From positions 24,575 to 88,574 of the forward strand of contig CAZAIU010000005.1 in assembly GCA_964485265.1 (NCBI GenBank): a stretch of DNA of 64,000 nucleotides, given 5' to 3'. Each line of letters opens with the position of its first letter. Positions within the stretch are counted from its first letter, which is position 1. The translations under genes and the position numbers were made by a program. This document shows, in pieces, positions 41,550-50,901 of this stretch. The notes beneath the pieces are model-generated. The model worked only from the letters and a program-made list of their open reading frames with translations. It was not told the DNA's origin and searched no databases. Origin of the DNA: UBA2658 sp964485265 (GTDB taxonomy: Bacteria > Bacillota > Clostridia > Oscillospirales > Oscillospiraceae).

Positions 41550-42719
41550 ATGGCTAAAACAATTAAGGAAACCTTGCTGGGTACGTGTGTCCACGGCAAG
41601 CAGGTGCTGTCAGATATTGAGGCTGTTCGCAATAACTCTAACGACAAAATATATACGGGCAACAAGCCTGATAAAATTATTGACAGACTTCATAAAAAGA
41701 CCCTTAACCTTGTGGTATCCTCCATTGAAAGAGTAACTGAGGGAGCAAAGTGCATAAGGCTCGTTTCAAAGGATGGATATTTGCCTCCCTTTGAGGCAGG
41801 ACAGTACATAAATATTTTCACTACAATTGATGGCGTTCGAACCAGCCGCCCCTATAGCCTATCCTCCTCACCGCGCCAGAGGGCGTATTACGAGATAACC
41901 GTTGCACGAATTTCTGACGGATTTGTTTCGGACTACCTTTTGGATGAGCTCAAGGTGGGTGATGAGCTTGAAGCAAACGGTCCTGCGGGAGTGTTTCATT
42001 ATAACAGCGTTTTTCACAAGAAAACATCTGTGTTTCTAGCGGGCGGCTCTGGTATTACACCGTTTTTAAGCATGATTCGGGAAATTTTAGAAGCAGGGCT
42101 TGACCGTGAAGTGATTTTGCTGTACGGTTGTCGTAATGACAGTGCTGCGCTGTATCACAGAGAGCTTAGCACCTTTGCGGAGAAATATGATAGCTTCAGC
42201 TACCGCCTTGTTCTGTCGGATAAGGTCGAGGGCTGGCAGGGAGATACGGGTTTTATTGACGAGGTTCTTATCAGAAGGTATGTTTCAAATCCGGAGGAAT
42301 GCACATTTTATATCTGCGGTCCTCAGATTATGAACGACTTTTGTGTTGGGCAGCTTGAGGGAATGGGAATACCCGCAAAGCGCATCCGCCGTGAGATGTT
42401 CGGAACACGCCGCGATATTAAAAACGAGCCGGGCTTCCCTGAGAACCTCACAGGGCAAGAGGTGTTCAAGCTGAAGGTAGACGGCAGGGAAATTGACGCT
42501 GTTTCAGGTGAAAGTATACTCGCAGCACTTGAGCGTGCAAAAATTCGCGTTAATGTCTGTTGCCGCAGCGGAGAATGCAGTCTTTGCCGCGTGAAGCTCT
42601 TGAGCGGAAATGTATTTCTCGCGCAAGGGATGCTAAGACGTGCGGCAGACGAAAAATTTGGTTATATTCATTCCTGCAAGGCGTACCCTATTAGTGACAC
42701 CGAGGTTTTATTAGGCTGA
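41550..42719 (+). CDS. Ferredoxin-NAD(P)H reductase-like protein with C-terminal 2Fe-2S domain
   Basis: From ATG 41550 (AGGAGG upstream) the product has 389 residues. An N-terminal extension of about 50 residues precedes the FAD-binding barrel ('SRPYSLSS') and NAD-binding domain ('VFLAGGSGITPFLSMIREIL', 'FYICGPQIMNDF'). A plant-type 2Fe-2S ferredoxin domain follows, with Cys338-x4-Cys343-x2-Cys346 and Cys376. This is the order of the oxygenase-reductase family; in an anaerobe it more likely feeds electrons to the preceding flavoprotein. Only 4 bases separate it from that gene, so they are translationally linked. Confidence 0.85.
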   Translation: MAKTIKETLLGTCVHGKQVLSDIEAVRNNSNDKIYTGNKPDKIIDRLHKKTLNLVVSSIERVTEGAKCIRLVSKDGYLPPFEAGQYINIFTTIDGVRTSRPYSLSSSPRQRAYYEITVARISDGFVSDYLLDELKVGDELEANGPAGVFHYNSVFHKKTSVFLAGGSGITPFLSMIREILEAGLDREVILLYGCRNDSAALYHRELSTFAEKYDSFSYRLVLSDKVEGWQGDTGFIDEVLIRRYVSNPEECTFYICGPQIMNDFCVGQLEGMGIPAKRIRREMFGTRRDIKNEPGFPENLTGQEVFKLKVDGREIDAVSGESILAALERAKIRVNVCCRSGECSLCRVKLLSGNVFLAQGMLRRAADEKFGYIHSCKAYPISDTEVLLG

Positions 42720-42769
42720 GGATTAATAAGTTTAGCAGAAAAGTGAAAGTGAAAGAGAGAGGGAAGAAT

Positions 42770-45436
42770 ATGGAGTTAAGACCCAAAATCGTTAAGCTCT
42801 GCAAAATGGTGGGCGGACTTACGGGCATGACGAACAAGATAGATGAGAATGCGCCTGAATACTACGCTCTTGAGTGCGTTGTTTCCGATGAACAGGCAGA
42901 GGTTGCCTTGGCGATGGGATTGCGCAAGGAGAAAACAATCGGAGCAATTGCAAAAAAATGCAGAAAGCCTGTTGAGGTTGCGCATAAGCTTGCGTTGGAG
43001 CTTGCGCAGATAGGTGTCTGCAAGGTGTTCCATGATGAAAACGGCGCTGAGCTGTTCATGGTTCAAATTTTCGCACCCGGTATACTGGAAATGATGGTTA
43101 ACAACAGGGAACAGCTCCTTGCCCACCCTCAGATAGGCAAGGCGTTCGAGGAATACACAAGAGTCAGAATTTCCTCACTTGCGCCAATGCTGCCTATGGG
43201 CACAGGCATGATGCGCGTTGTTCCCGTTGAAACCGCAATTGAAGGCAGTTCAAAAACCGTGCCCTACGAGCAGATATCTTATTATCTTGACAAATACGAC
43301 ACGTTTTCCGTTTCCGACTGCTCCTGCCGCGCCTCCCGGGAGGTTCTGGGTCAGGGCTGCGGACATTTGAAGCATGAAATGTGCGTCCAGATGGGCAGCG
43401 GAGCTGAATACTACATACGCACAGGCAGAGCAAGGCAAATCACAAAGCAAGAGGCTCTTGAGATTATAAAGCGTGCCGAGGAAAACGGACTGATGCACCA
43501 GATGCCCAATATCGAGGGCGTAGGAGAGTCTGCTGCTATCTGCAACTGCTGCTCCTGCTCCTGCTTTGCAATGCGTATTGCAACTATGTTCGGAAACCCC
43601 GATGCTATCCGTTCAAACTACACGGCAGAAGTAAATGCGGATAACTGCGTTGCCTGCGGGCAGTGCGTTGAAAACTGTCCCACAAACGCTGTTAAGCTTG
43701 GTCAAAAGCTTTGCGCAAAGACCCCTCTGCCTGTCAAGGTTAAAAAAACTCCCCGTGACCACCGCTGGAGCGAAAAGGACTGGAACGTAGACTACCGTGA
43801 AAACCGTGAGGATACAGTTGAAAGCGGAACTGCCCCCTGCAAAACAGCCTGTCCCGCTCATATTGCTGTTCAGGGCTACATTCGCCTTGCTGCTCAGGGA
43901 CGTTATCTTGAGGCACTTGAGCTTATCAAAAAGGAAAATCCCTTCCCCGCCGTTTGCGGACGTATCTGTCCTCACGGCTGCGAGAGTGAGTGCACCCGCG
44001 GAAGCATAGACCAGCCCATTGCTATAGACGAAATCAAAAAGTTTATCGCTGATCAGGAGCTTAAGACCGAAAACCGCTTTGTTCCCAAAAAGCGCCACGA
44101 TTACAGTGACAAGAAGATTGCCATAATCGGTGCAGGTCCTGCCGGACTTTCATGTGCATACTATCTTGCGCAGGACGGCTACACCATTACCGTCTTTGAA
44201 AAGCAGGAAAAGCTCGGCGGTATGCTCACTCTGGGCATTCCCAGCTTCCGTCTTGAGAAGGAAGTTGTAAACGAGGAAATCAATGTTTTAAAGGAAATGG
44301 GCGTTGAGTTCAAAACCGGTGTTGAGGTTGGCAAGGACATTACGCTTGATGATTTGCGTCAGCAGGGCTATAAGGGCTTTTACCTTGCAATTGGCGCACA
44401 GGCAGGACGCAAGCTAGGGCTTGAGGGCGAGGATGCCGAGGGCGTTATCGCCGGAGTTGACTTTTTGCGTGATGTCAATTTGGGCAAGGACACTAAGGTT
44501 AGCGGCAAGGTAGTTGTTATCGGCGGCGGCAACGTTGCAATAGACGTTGCACGTATGGCAACCCGTCAGGGCGGCGAGAGCGTCAATATGTACTGCCTTG
44601 AGGCTGAAAACGAAATGCCCGCACTTCCTGACGAGATTGAAGAAGCACAGGCTGAGAATATCGGCATCAACAATGGCTGGGGACCAAAGCGTATTGTTGT
44701 TGAAAACGGCAAAGTGACAGGCGTTGAGTTTAAAAAGTGTGTGTCTGTCTTTGAAAACGGCAAGTTTGCGCCTAAGTACGACGAGAACGAAACTATCACA
44801 ATTGCGGCAGACTATGTTTTAATGTCTGTTGGTCAGTCTATTGAATGGGGCAATCTGCTAAAGGGCAGCAAGGTGGAGACCTCCCGCGGCAACACGGCAG
44901 CCGCGGACGCACTTACCTATCAGACTGCGCAGATGGACATATTTGTCGGCGGCGACGCTTTCACAGGTCCAAAATTTGCGATTGATGCAATTGCAGCCGG
45001 CAAGGAGGGCGCAATTTCTCTGCACCGCTTTGTACAGCCCGGTCAGACCCTGACCTTCGGACGTGACAGAAAGATTTACCGTGCCCTTGACAAGGAAAAT
45101 CTAGTGGTTTCCGGCTTTGACAATACTCCCCGCCAGAGGGCCGGTCACAACGATGAGAATGAAAAGTCCTTTAAGGATACCCGCTTGACCTTCACAGAGG
45201 AGCAGATGAAGAAGGAAACTGCACGCTGCCTCGGCTGCGGTGCGGCGCAGGTGGATCCCTATTGGTGCGTGGGCTGCGGACTTTGCACCACAAAGTGCAA
45301 ATTTGATGCCATCAAGCTGACAAAAACTCAGGATGTGTATGCTGATGTTTTTGAAACCCTGCCTGTAGGCGTTGCAAAATATGCAGTTAAACGCACAGCA
45401 AAAATTGCTGCAAATGCGATAAAGGGCGAAAAATAG
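42770..45436 (+). CDS. Large Fe-S flavoprotein, paralogue of the 16447 product
   Basis: From ATG 42770 (GAGAGAGGG upstream) the product has 888 residues. It has the same module order as the 16447 product: helical/winged N-terminus, Cys-rich block (CSCRASR, GCGH, CNCCSCSC), ferredoxin motif 'CVACGQCVENCP', GltD-type Fe-S domain ('APCKTACPAH', 'CGRICPHGCESEC'), FAD site 'IIGAGPAGLS', NAD(P) site 'VIGGGNVAIDVARMA' and C-terminal 'CLGCG..CVGCGLCTTKCKFDAI'. The GltD-like part is near-identical over long blocks; the N-terminal part diverges more. It is the third gene of the GntR operon, after the reductase. The C-terminal tail ends in a basic helix not shared with the paralogue. Confidence 0.83.
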   Translation: MELRPKIVKLCKMVGGLTGMTNKIDENAPEYYALECVVSDEQAEVALAMGLRKEKTIGAIAKKCRKPVEVAHKLALELAQIGVCKVFHDENGAELFMVQIFAPGILEMMVNNREQLLAHPQIGKAFEEYTRVRISSLAPMLPMGTGMMRVVPVETAIEGSSKTVPYEQISYYLDKYDTFSVSDCSCRASREVLGQGCGHLKHEMCVQMGSGAEYYIRTGRARQITKQEALEIIKRAEENGLMHQMPNIEGVGESAAICNCCSCSCFAMRIATMFGNPDAIRSNYTAEVNADNCVACGQCVENCPTNAVKLGQKLCAKTPLPVKVKKTPRDHRWSEKDWNVDYRENREDTVESGTAPCKTACPAHIAVQGYIRLAAQGRYLEALELIKKENPFPAVCGRICPHGCESECTRGSIDQPIAIDEIKKFIADQELKTENRFVPKKRHDYSDKKIAIIGAGPAGLSCAYYLAQDGYTITVFEKQEKLGGMLTLGIPSFRLEKEVVNEEINVLKEMGVEFKTGVEVGKDITLDDLRQQGYKGFYLAIGAQAGRKLGLEGEDAEGVIAGVDFLRDVNLGKDTKVSGKVVVIGGGNVAIDVARMATRQGGESVNMYCLEAENEMPALPDEIEEAQAENIGINNGWGPKRIVVENGKVTGVEFKKCVSVFENGKFAPKYDENETITIAADYVLMSVGQSIEWGNLLKGSKVETSRGNTAAADALTYQTAQMDIFVGGDAFTGPKFAIDAIAAGKEGAISLHRFVQPGQTLTFGRDRKIYRALDKENLVVSGFDNTPRQRAGHNDENEKSFKDTRLTFTEEQMKKETARCLGCGAAQVDPYWCVGCGLCTTKCKFDAIKLTKTQDVYADVFETLPVGVAKYAVKRTAKIAANAIKGEK

Positions 45437-45500
45437 CAGCAGCTAGCAGATTTTTGCCAAAGTAAGAATAGAAAGTCTTTTTATAAGAAAAAAATAATGA

Positions 45501-45533
45501 TATAATGACCGCAAATGCGGTCATTATATTTTT
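45501..45533 (+). terminator. Terminator of the redox operon
   Basis: TATAATGACCGCA (45501-45513) pairs perfectly with TGCGGTCATTATA (45516-45528), then TTTTT. Confidence 0.88.
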
Positions 45534-45652
45534 ATACGGGAAGTATATTATCAGACTTTTGAACGGGGCATAACGTGATATTTTAAATATATTGCGGTTT
45601 TATATTACCCTTTTTACTGCGTAAAGTATTTTGAATTTACAAGGAGAACATT

Positions 45653-46939
45653 ATGAATACATACGATGATTTGGAAAAAAAGGCACTCAACGGTGAAATA
45701 ACTGTCTTGGACTATATATGTGCAGTTACTGATGAGGATGCAAAAAACAACAATACGGGCTTGACAACTGCGAGAATAGAGGCGGCATATTGGAAAAGTG
45801 TTCGTAATGCAGGAGGAAACGGCAAAAAACTTGTGGCATTCAGCGGAAGCATCCCAGCGGAGATTTTCTATGCCTTGGACTGTGTTCCGCTTTGTGTTGA
45901 TGCTATTCCGCCTGTACTTACAAAAAGCACGGAGCTTACTTCAAAGCTCATTTATAACACTGATGTGCATATAAATAGTGCCCTGTGCAGTCACAGTAAA
46001 TCCATGCTTTCGGCTGCTCTAACTGAGAATAGCGGATTTGCGCCTGACGCACTTGTATGCGCTGCTGTTTCCTGCCCGTCATTTTCCACGGCGCAAGACG
46101 CATTGATGGAAAGAGTTAAAATACCAACCTATAACGTTTCCACTCCTTACCGCATGAATGAGCGCACCGTGGAGCTTTGTGCGCATCAGGTGAGAGAGCT
46201 TGCTGCCTTTTTAGAAGAGCTAACAGGCAATAGGCTTGACGGCAAAACGCTTCAAAGGTATATGGAGCAGTCAAACCGTACGAAGCTTGCCTTGGATAGA
46301 TGCTCGGATATGAGAAAATATGAGCCGTGTCCCATGTCCTCACGGATTATGGAGCTTGGCAGGCTTATGCCTGTTCTGGCACCAACAAAAGATATGGAAG
46401 TGCTTTTGCAGGAAGAGCTTTCTTCGTGCGAGGCCCTTGCGGAAAACAAGTATAGTCCATGTTCAAGCGGAGAAATGCACAGGGTATTTCTGCTTCAAAA
46501 TCCTATTTGGTGCGGCAGCAGTATAATTGAATGGCTTGAGCGGGAGTATGGCGCTGTAACCGTTATGGACGGACTTTGCTATGAGCACGGTGTGCTCTAT
46601 AAGAACACAGAAAGTCTTGACGATTGCATATTGGAGCTTACGGAAAAGCTGTTTGTGCCGCCTGTACTCCACAGCGCAGCAACTCCGGCAAAGAGAATTT
46701 TGGAGCTTACCGAGGATACTATACGTGATTATGGTGTTGATGTTTGCCTGTTTTTAGGAAGTGTAGGCTGCCGTCACGCGTGGGCTGTGTCAAAAATGCT
46801 CACAGACGATATCAGTAAAAAGTTCGGGATTCCAACGCTTTTTGCTGATGTTGACAGCGTTGATGCCCACTATAAGGATGTTAATCAAATCAAAACGCAA
46901 ATAGCAGAGTTTATGGATACCGTCGTGAACGGAAAATAG
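45653..46939 (+). CDS. 2-hydroxyacyl-CoA dehydratase (HgdB/FldC-type) family subunit
   Basis: The 428-residue protein has the D-component fold: 'KKLVAFSGSIPAEIFYALDCVPLCVDAIPP', 'ALCSHSKSMLSAALTE', 'ALVCAAVSCPSFSTAQDAL', and the C-terminal 'GVDVCLFLGSVGCRHAWAVSKML' with 'IPTLFADVDSVDAHY'. Cys residues in these blocks are candidate 4Fe-4S ligands. Family enzymes remove water from 2-hydroxyacyl-CoA by a ketyl radical mechanism and normally need two subunits and an ATP-dependent activator. Only one subunit and no activator are here, so it may be an orphan subunit or a relative of different function (for example benzoyl-CoA reductase-like). RBS is AAGGAGA. Confidence 0.8.
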   Translation: MNTYDDLEKKALNGEITVLDYICAVTDEDAKNNNTGLTTARIEAAYWKSVRNAGGNGKKLVAFSGSIPAEIFYALDCVPLCVDAIPPVLTKSTELTSKLIYNTDVHINSALCSHSKSMLSAALTENSGFAPDALVCAAVSCPSFSTAQDALMERVKIPTYNVSTPYRMNERTVELCAHQVRELAAFLEELTGNRLDGKTLQRYMEQSNRTKLALDRCSDMRKYEPCPMSSRIMELGRLMPVLAPTKDMEVLLQEELSSCEALAENKYSPCSSGEMHRVFLLQNPIWCGSSIIEWLEREYGAVTVMDGLCYEHGVLYKNTESLDDCILELTEKLFVPPVLHSAATPAKRILELTEDTIRDYGVDVCLFLGSVGCRHAWAVSKMLTDDISKKFGIPTLFADVDSVDAHYKDVNQIKTQIAEFMDTVVNGK

Positions 46940-46976
46940 CTTTTAGCTGCTGCAGCAGATATACAGAGAGGTGCTT

Positions 46977-49900
46977 ATGTCCAAATTCAGCGTTAAAAAG
47001 CCCTATACCGTATTGGTGGGCATCGTATTGGTTTTGCTTTTGGGCATAGTTGCCTTCAGCAATATGACACCCGACCTTTTGCCAAACATAGAAATGCCGT
47101 ATGCGGTTGTGGTAACCACCTATGTGGGTGCAAGTCCCGAGGAGGTTGAGCAGGTTGTGTCAAAGCCCTTGGAGCAGGCCATGGCGACACTTGACAACAT
47201 TAAAAGCGTCAGCTCCACATCTGCTGAAAACTACTCTATGGTTGCCTTGGAATTCACCGATGAGGTGAATATGGATGCACTTTCGGTTGATGTGCGCGAA
47301 AAAATCAACATCATTTCCGGCTATTGGAGCGACAGCGTGGGCGAACCGTTCATAATCAAGGTAAATCCCGACATGCTGCCTGTTGTGGTTGCGGCAGTGA
47401 CGTATGAGGGAACAGATGTAAAGGAGCTTTCAAGCTTTGTTAAGGATAGCCTTATGACAAAGCTTGAAAGTATAGACGGCGTTGCAAGCGTCTCAAGCAG
47501 CGGTATTATTGAAAACACGATTGTTGTTGAAATTGACCCTGAAAAGCTTGGTACAATAAACAACACAATATCAAAGGCACTCAATGAGCAGTTTAATGTG
47601 TCCCGCGGACAGCTTCAGTCAGTGCTTTCCCAAGCGCAAAGCGGAGTTGGGCAGATATCTCAAATTCAACAGCAGCTTATTGCATCCTCTGCCGAGCTTC
47701 AAAGCTCAATAGATAACCTTTTTAAACAACTGGGTGAAAACACTCCGGACGTAACTATGCTGCTTGAAGCTGCAAAGCTTCAGAAAAACCAGCTTGAGAC
47801 ACGGCAGCAGACCCTTTCGGACATTAAGACCCACATTGATGATGCCCTTGCAAGGCAGGAAACGGTAATAGAACAGGAGTTATCTGAAAATCCTGATATG
47901 ACCCGTGAACAGGCAATAAAAGTTATATCTCAGCCAAATCATCCTAGCTTTGTTGAGTATAACCGAGCAATTACAGAGCTTGCTGCATGTGATGCACTAC
48001 TAAAGCCCTACGGCATAGGTCGGGAACAGCTAGACGATACAATTAACGGTCTTGTTTCTGCAATAGAGTCTACAGGCAAGACTGTGGAGCAGCTTGAAAG
48101 AGTGAAAAACAATCCTGAGCTGATTCAGCAGCAGCTTGACGAGATTTCAAAAGAGCTTTCTAAGTCCCTTGGAGGTTCGGCGGCGCAGGCATCGGCATCT
48201 TTGGGCAAAATATCCGTTATTTTAGGTTCAACGCTAAGTCAAATGAGTGCGGGGCTTGTCCAGCTAGACCAAACACAGGAAAATGCACTTATACAAAGTG
48301 ATATGAACAATATTATTACGCTTGACATGCTCAGCGCTGTGCTACAGGCTCAGAATTTTTCAATGCCGGCAGGCTATGTTGCCGATGAAAATAAGGATTA
48401 TATTGTTCGTGTGGGGGACAAACTCACGGATGTTGAGGAAATAAAAAATCTAACATTGTTTGATCTGGGAATGGAGGGGCTTGAGCCTGTCAAGCTTTCC
48501 GATGTTGCAGAGGTCAAGGTCGTGGACAATGCAGACAAAACCTATGCTAAAATTAACGGCAAGGACGGTGTTCTGCTGTCCTTTACTAAGCAATCCGGCT
48601 ATGCCACTGCTTCCGTAAGCACAGAGCTGTCAAAGGAATTTGGAAAGCTTGAGGAGCAGTATCCCGGGCTTACCTTTGTCCCAATGATGGATCAGGGAGA
48701 CTATATCGGTATCGTGGTTGACTCTGTTTTGCAAAATCTTGCCCTTGGAGCTGCATTGGCAATACTGATTCTGCTTTTATTTTTGCGTGATATCAGACCT
48801 ACTCTTATTACTGCAATAAGCATCCCCGTTTCTCTTACCTTTGCATTGGTGCTTATGTATTTTTCGGAAGTTACTCTGAATATCATATCCCTATCCGGAC
48901 TTGCCGTTGGCGTTGGTATGCTTGTGGACAACTCCATAGTAGTTATTGAGAACGTTTATCGTCTGCGTAGCATGGGCGCCAGCAAAACCCGTGCTGCGGT
49001 TTCGGGCGCTGCACAGGTGGCATCTGCTATAACCTCGTCAACGCTCACTACAGTCTGCGTTTTCTTCCCCATAGTATTTGTAAAGGGCTTGACAAAGCAG
49101 TTGTTCACAGACATGGCACTTACTATCGGGTACTCTCTGCTTGCAAGTCTGTTCATTGCCCTTACCTTTGTACCTGCTGCGTCCTCCTTCATGCTGAGAA
49201 ACATGAAAGAGGAAAAGCGTGACCCCTTAGAGGTGCTTAGGAGGGGATACGAAAGATCCCTGCGTTTTGTTTTGCGACATAGGGCTGCGGCAATGGCGGT
49301 TACATTGGCAGTTCTATGTGCAAGCGCATTTTTTGCCATTGCACGGGGATTTCAGTTTATGCCGGAAATGGAGGGAACTGAAATCATGATAAGCGTAGAA
49401 ATGGATAAGGACACAAAGCTTGACCAGACTGCAAAAATGGGCGATACTATTATGCAAAGAGTCAGCGCTATTGAAGGCGTTGGCACCGTTGGTGCAATGC
49501 AGTCAAGCGGTATGGGCAGCATTATTGGTATGGGCGGCAGCGAGGGAGACGAAAATTCCCTTACCATGTATGCGCTGGTTGATCCTAGCTCCAAGGTTAA
49601 AAGCTCAAAAATAGTTAAGGATATTCAGCTTTCTGTGGAGGACTTAGACTGCAATGTTGTAGTTTCAGGTGCATCGGCAATGTCCGGCTACGGAAGTGCA
49701 CTCTCCGGAGATGGTGTAGCAATAAACATCTACGGCGAGAATGGCGATTCAATGCAGCAGGCGGCGCGGGAAATATGTGAAATTCTTTCTGAGGTTGAAG
49801 GTGCTGAGAATATTGCCGACAGCGTTGGCGAGACAACTACGGAGTTGAGAATAATTGTTGACAAGGACAAGGCAGCGCTTCAAGGCTTAACGGTGGCGCA

Positions 49901-50846
49901 GGTTTACATGAAAATTGCCGACTTGCTAACAAAAAATGCAGCCTCCACAAGTGTTACCCAAAACGGAGACAGCATGTCGGTAAATATCTTGTCGCAGACT
50001 GCTCAGAAGCTCACGCCAGATGATATCCGCAATTTTGAGTTTTACGCAGATAACAGCGGCATGGGGATGGGAACAACAGGTACGCCTAAGCGCATAGTGC
50101 TTGGAGATATTGCCGAAATCACTGAGGGAAGCTCTATGAACAGTATTTCAAGAGTGGGAGGGCGGCGCTGTGTAAGCGTTAAGGCTTCGATTGCAGAGGG
50201 CTATAATGTAAGTCTAGTAACAAATGCTTCAAAAAAAGCAATGGAAAGCTATATACCGCCTGATGGTATTGCGATTGAATTTGCAGGAGAAAATGAGAGT
50301 ATCATGGAGGCTATCGGGGAGCTTGTAACCATGCTGTTAATAGGCGTTGCAATAGTATATCTCATCATGGTTGCTCAGTTCCAATCCCTTATATCACCCT
50401 TTATCGTTATGTTCACTATTCCCCTTGCATTTACCGGCGGATTTCTAGCGCTTCTTATTACCGGCATGGAGGTAAGCGTTATTTCGCTAATCGGATTTGT
50501 TATGCTGATAGGCATTATAGTCAATAACGGAATTGTACTTGTGGATTATATCAACACCCTGCGCAGCGAGGGGATGGGACTATACAATGCGATAATTGAA
50601 GCCGGTACTACTCGTCTGCGTCCGGTTTTAATGACGGCACTCACAACAATTTTGGGGCTTTTGCCGCTGGCGTTCTCTCTGGGAACGGGTTCTGACCTAA
50701 TTGCGCCAGTTGCGGTTGTTTGCGTCGGAGGCCTTATCTATGCAACTATTATGACCCTTTTCGTTATTCCCGTTATGTACAGTGTTTTGAACAAAAAGCC
50801 TCCGAGAGTAATCAAAGCGGAGGATTTGGAGATTATTAAAGAATAA
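46977..50846 (+). CDS. RND-family efflux transporter with long coiled-coil insertion
   Basis: From ATG 46977 (AGAGAGG upstream) the product has 1289 residues, versus about 1030-1070 for typical AcrB/SwrC proteins. The N-terminal helix and porter domain ('TPDLLPNIEMPYAVVVTTYVGASPEEVEQVVSKPLEQAM') are standard, as are the transmembrane relay 'GLAVGVGMLVDNSIVVIENVYR' and the C-terminal 'MLIGIIVNNGIVLVDYIN'. About residues 205-440 are an extra helical, Gln/Leu-rich coiled-coil region in the first extracytoplasmic loop. No membrane-fusion protein gene is adjacent. It probably exports amphiphilic compounds. It follows the dehydratase-like gene by 37 bases, so the two are probably co-transcribed. 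Confidence 0.9.
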   Translation: MSKFSVKKPYTVLVGIVLVLLLGIVAFSNMTPDLLPNIEMPYAVVVTTYVGASPEEVEQVVSKPLEQAMATLDNIKSVSSTSAENYSMVALEFTDEVNMDALSVDVREKINIISGYWSDSVGEPFIIKVNPDMLPVVVAAVTYEGTDVKELSSFVKDSLMTKLESIDGVASVSSSGIIENTIVVEIDPEKLGTINNTISKALNEQFNVSRGQLQSVLSQAQSGVGQISQIQQQLIASSAELQSSIDNLFKQLGENTPDVTMLLEAAKLQKNQLETRQQTLSDIKTHIDDALARQETVIEQELSENPDMTREQAIKVISQPNHPSFVEYNRAITELAACDALLKPYGIGREQLDDTINGLVSAIESTGKTVEQLERVKNNPELIQQQLDEISKELSKSLGGSAAQASASLGKISVILGSTLSQMSAGLVQLDQTQENALIQSDMNNIITLDMLSAVLQAQNFSMPAGYVADENKDYIVRVGDKLTDVEEIKNLTLFDLGMEGLEPVKLSDVAEVKVVDNADKTYAKINGKDGVLLSFTKQSGYATASVSTELSKEFGKLEEQYPGLTFVPMMDQGDYIGIVVDSVLQNLALGAALAILILLLFLRDIRPTLITAISIPVSLTFALVLMYFSEVTLNIISLSGLAVGVGMLVDNSIVVIENVYRLRSMGASKTRAAVSGAAQVASAITSSTLTTVCVFFPIVFVKGLTKQLFTDMALTIGYSLLASLFIALTFVPAASSFMLRNMKEEKRDPLEVLRRGYERSLRFVLRHRAAAMAVTLAVLCASAFFAIARGFQFMPEMEGTEIMISVEMDKDTKLDQTAKMGDTIMQRVSAIEGVGTVGAMQSSGMGSIIGMGGSEGDENSLTMYALVDPSSKVKSSKIVKDIQLSVEDLDCNVVVSGASAMSGYGSALSGDGVAINIYGENGDSMQQAAREICEILSEVEGAENIADSVGETTTELRIIVDKDKAALQGLTVAQVYMKIADLLTKNAASTSVTQNGDSMSVNILSQTAQKLTPDDIRNFEFYADNSGMGMGTTGTPKRIVLGDIAEITEGSSMNSISRVGGRRCVSVKASIAEGYNVSLVTNASKKAMESYIPPDGIAIEFAGENESIMEAIGELVTMLLIGVAIVYLIMVAQFQSLISPFIVMFTIPLAFTGGFLALLITGMEVSVISLIGFVMLIGIIVNNGIVLVDYINTLRSEGMGLYNAIIEAGTTRLRPVLMTALTTILGLLPLAFSLGTGSDLIAPVAVVCVGGLIYATIMTLFVIPVMYSVLNKKPPRVIKAEDLEIIKE

Positions 50847-50851
50847 AAAAT

Positions 50852-50887
50852 GCAGCCGCGTCCCGTATGCTGGGCGCGGCTGCGGTT
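50852..50887. terminator. Bidirectional terminator between RND gene and rpoN
   Basis: GCAGCCGCG (50852-50860) pairs with CGCGGCTGC (50875-50883); A- and T-runs flank it. Confidence 0.8.
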
Positions 50888-50901
50888 TTGTATAATTCAA
50901 G

